From positions 54,051,187 to 54,115,186 of the forward strand of contig NC_088301.1 in the NCBI RefSeq assembly GCF_032854445.1: a DNA stretch of 64,000 bases. Direction: 5' to 3'. A program made the position numbers and the translations under genes. This DNA is from Liolophura sinensis. Its lineage: Eukaryota; Mollusca; Polyplacophora; Chitonida; Chitonidae. How positions within the stretch are numbered: position 1 is the stretch's first letter; every line of letters starts with the position of its first letter. The notes beneath the pieces were generated by a model. That model had not been told where the DNA came from. It saw nothing but the letters and a program-made list of their open reading frames with translations, and made no database searches. This document shows, in pieces, positions 63,701 through 64,000 of this stretch.

Positions 63701-63958
63701 GTTACACATCTTTATAAACTCTTTCAAACAACCATAATGTTAGAAACAGGCGATAATGTGTACAGCTTCACTAATCCTGTTATACACTCAAAATCTGATA
63801 AAACAAACATCAACTTTACTTGGAACAACTCCTCAAACATATCATCCTCAGATCCTAGCCTATCTCTAGCCAAGACAACCCTGGTTGGATTAGAGGCTTG
63901 TGTGGAAAAGGTGTTCGTCAACTGTAACACATCAGCTGCCGTTGAATGTCCTAACAAT
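44796..63958 (-). CDS. HUWE1: HUWE1, HECT, UBA and WWE domain E3 ubiquitin ligase (3' part)
   Basis: 24 exons in this window, all phase-consistent: 63820-63958, 63213-63345, 62748-62941, 62381-62498, 60609-60825, 59648-60168, 59328-59466, 59139-59206, 58606-58793, 57814-58105, 55780-57039, 54546-54628, 54215-54372, 53626-53745, 53323-53513, 52596-53099, 51789-51971, 50719-50937, 48469-48744, 47775-48045, 47439-47544, 45983-46282, 45384-45574 and 44796-44898. They give about 1,990 residues and end SEGFGLA with TAA. The gene runs off the right edge; the UBA, WWE and armadillo-like N-terminal part must lie beyond it. Seen here are three UBM repeats, a long [19 protein letters not shown] region, low-complexity linkers and a full HECT domain with catalytic Cys in PSAHTCFNQ. 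HUWE1 is a very large cytosolic/nuclear ligase acting on p53, MCL1, histones and unassembled or orphan proteins in vertebrates; substrates here are unknown. Confidence 0.97.
48791..49851. mobile_element. DNA transposon relic with 16-bp inverted ends in a HUWE1 intron
   Basis: ACTCATTCACTCCGAC at 48791-48806 and GTCGGAGTCAATGAGT at 49836-49851 are inverted with one mismatch. GC-rich subterminal sequence inside the right end folds into nested stems (CAGCCCGC with GCGGGCTG; CCGCCA with TGGCGG). A plus-strand frame at 49042-49266 encodes an acidic, serine-rich stretch ([17 protein letters not shown]), which resembles the N-terminal region of piggyBac-type transposases; that link is tentative. No catalytic domain is present. 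Confidence 0.6.
57110..57190 (+). repeat. Possible SINE family 2 fragment in a HUWE1 intron
   Basis: AGAATATTTCATTTATACCA, then GGCGGCCAGCAT, AAACCGGAAAGGAAGCCAGC are the inverted family words in scrambled, degraded form. Low confidence. Confidence 0.3.
57960..58793 (-). other. HUWE1 ubiquitin-binding motif (UBM) repeats
   Basis: Three helical repeats of the form (D/N)P..(F)(L/I)A(A/S)[18 protein letters not shown] and [15 protein letters not shown] are in exon 58606-58793. [17 protein letters not shown] is in exon 57814-58105, followed by [20 protein letters not shown]. They match the position and number of the UBM repeats of vertebrate HUWE1, where they bind ubiquitin. Confidence 0.9.
59020..59115 (-). 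repeat. SINE family 2 tail fragment in a HUWE1 intron
   Basis: Words GATTGATGTTTTACGTCGTA, CTCAAGAATAATTTATTTAT and TTATGGTGGAAGGAAACC are the inverted family 2 tail. It lies in the 345-base intron between exons 58606-58793 and 59139-59206, so it makes up a large share of that intron. Confidence 0.65.
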
Positions 63959-64000
63959 CTGAAAGGCAAATATACATACATGTGCATCAAACAATCTGTC

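Overview
The window is animal nuclear DNA: AT-rich, with spliced genes whose introns follow GT-AG, and dense in short dispersed repeats. The repeats include tRNA-derived SINEs whose tails I associate with molluscan genomes, Ty3-type and MULE-type transposon relics and several minisatellites. A mollusc or another lophotrochozoan is the best guess. That is an inference from repeat style and from proteins that stay close to vertebrate orthologues; the sequence does not prove it.

I can support six protein-coding genes, rebuilt exon by exon with consistent splice phases. They are ZCRB1 (+, 6750-11435), an EFCAB12-like EF-hand gene (-, 13987-26187), a 49-residue cysteine-rich protein gene (+, 27930-31738), TRMT10C/MRPP1 (-, 35920-38355), TXNL4B (+, 39873-41687) and the 3' part of HUWE1 (-, 44796 to beyond the right edge). 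Their strands alternate strictly. ZCRB1 converges on the EFCAB12-like gene, which is head-to-head with the small gene. The small gene converges on TRMT10C, which is head-to-head with TXNL4B, and TXNL4B converges on HUWE1.

By region: 1-6.7 kb is intergenic. It holds a 53-bp minisatellite split by a decayed Ty3-type retroelement. 6.7-11.4 kb is ZCRB1, with a full-length SINE in intron 1. 11.4-14 kb is 3' flank with SINE debris. 14-26.2 kb is the EFCAB12-like gene; its largest intron is a 6-kb, 28-bp satellite with higher-order structure, lying between the exons for the two EF-hand loops. 27.9-31.7 kb is the small gene, whose long intron carries an inverted-repeat element, a MULE-like relic and a hairpin. 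31.7-35.9 kb is intergenic with a 38-bp array and a SINE. 35.9-41.7 kb is the TRMT10C/TXNL4B divergent pair. 44.8-64 kb is HUWE1: 24 exons, about 1,990 codons, including three UBM repeats and a complete HECT domain.

The genes are housekeeping or cilium/sperm-type genes acting in minor-spliceosome function (ZCRB1), spliceosome/cell-cycle function (TXNL4B), mitochondrial tRNA processing (TRMT10C) and ubiquitin ligation (HUWE1). They do not form one pathway. I found no convincing new defence or biosynthetic system. The unusual content is in the repeats, in how elements nest in introns, and in the small cysteine-rich protein.
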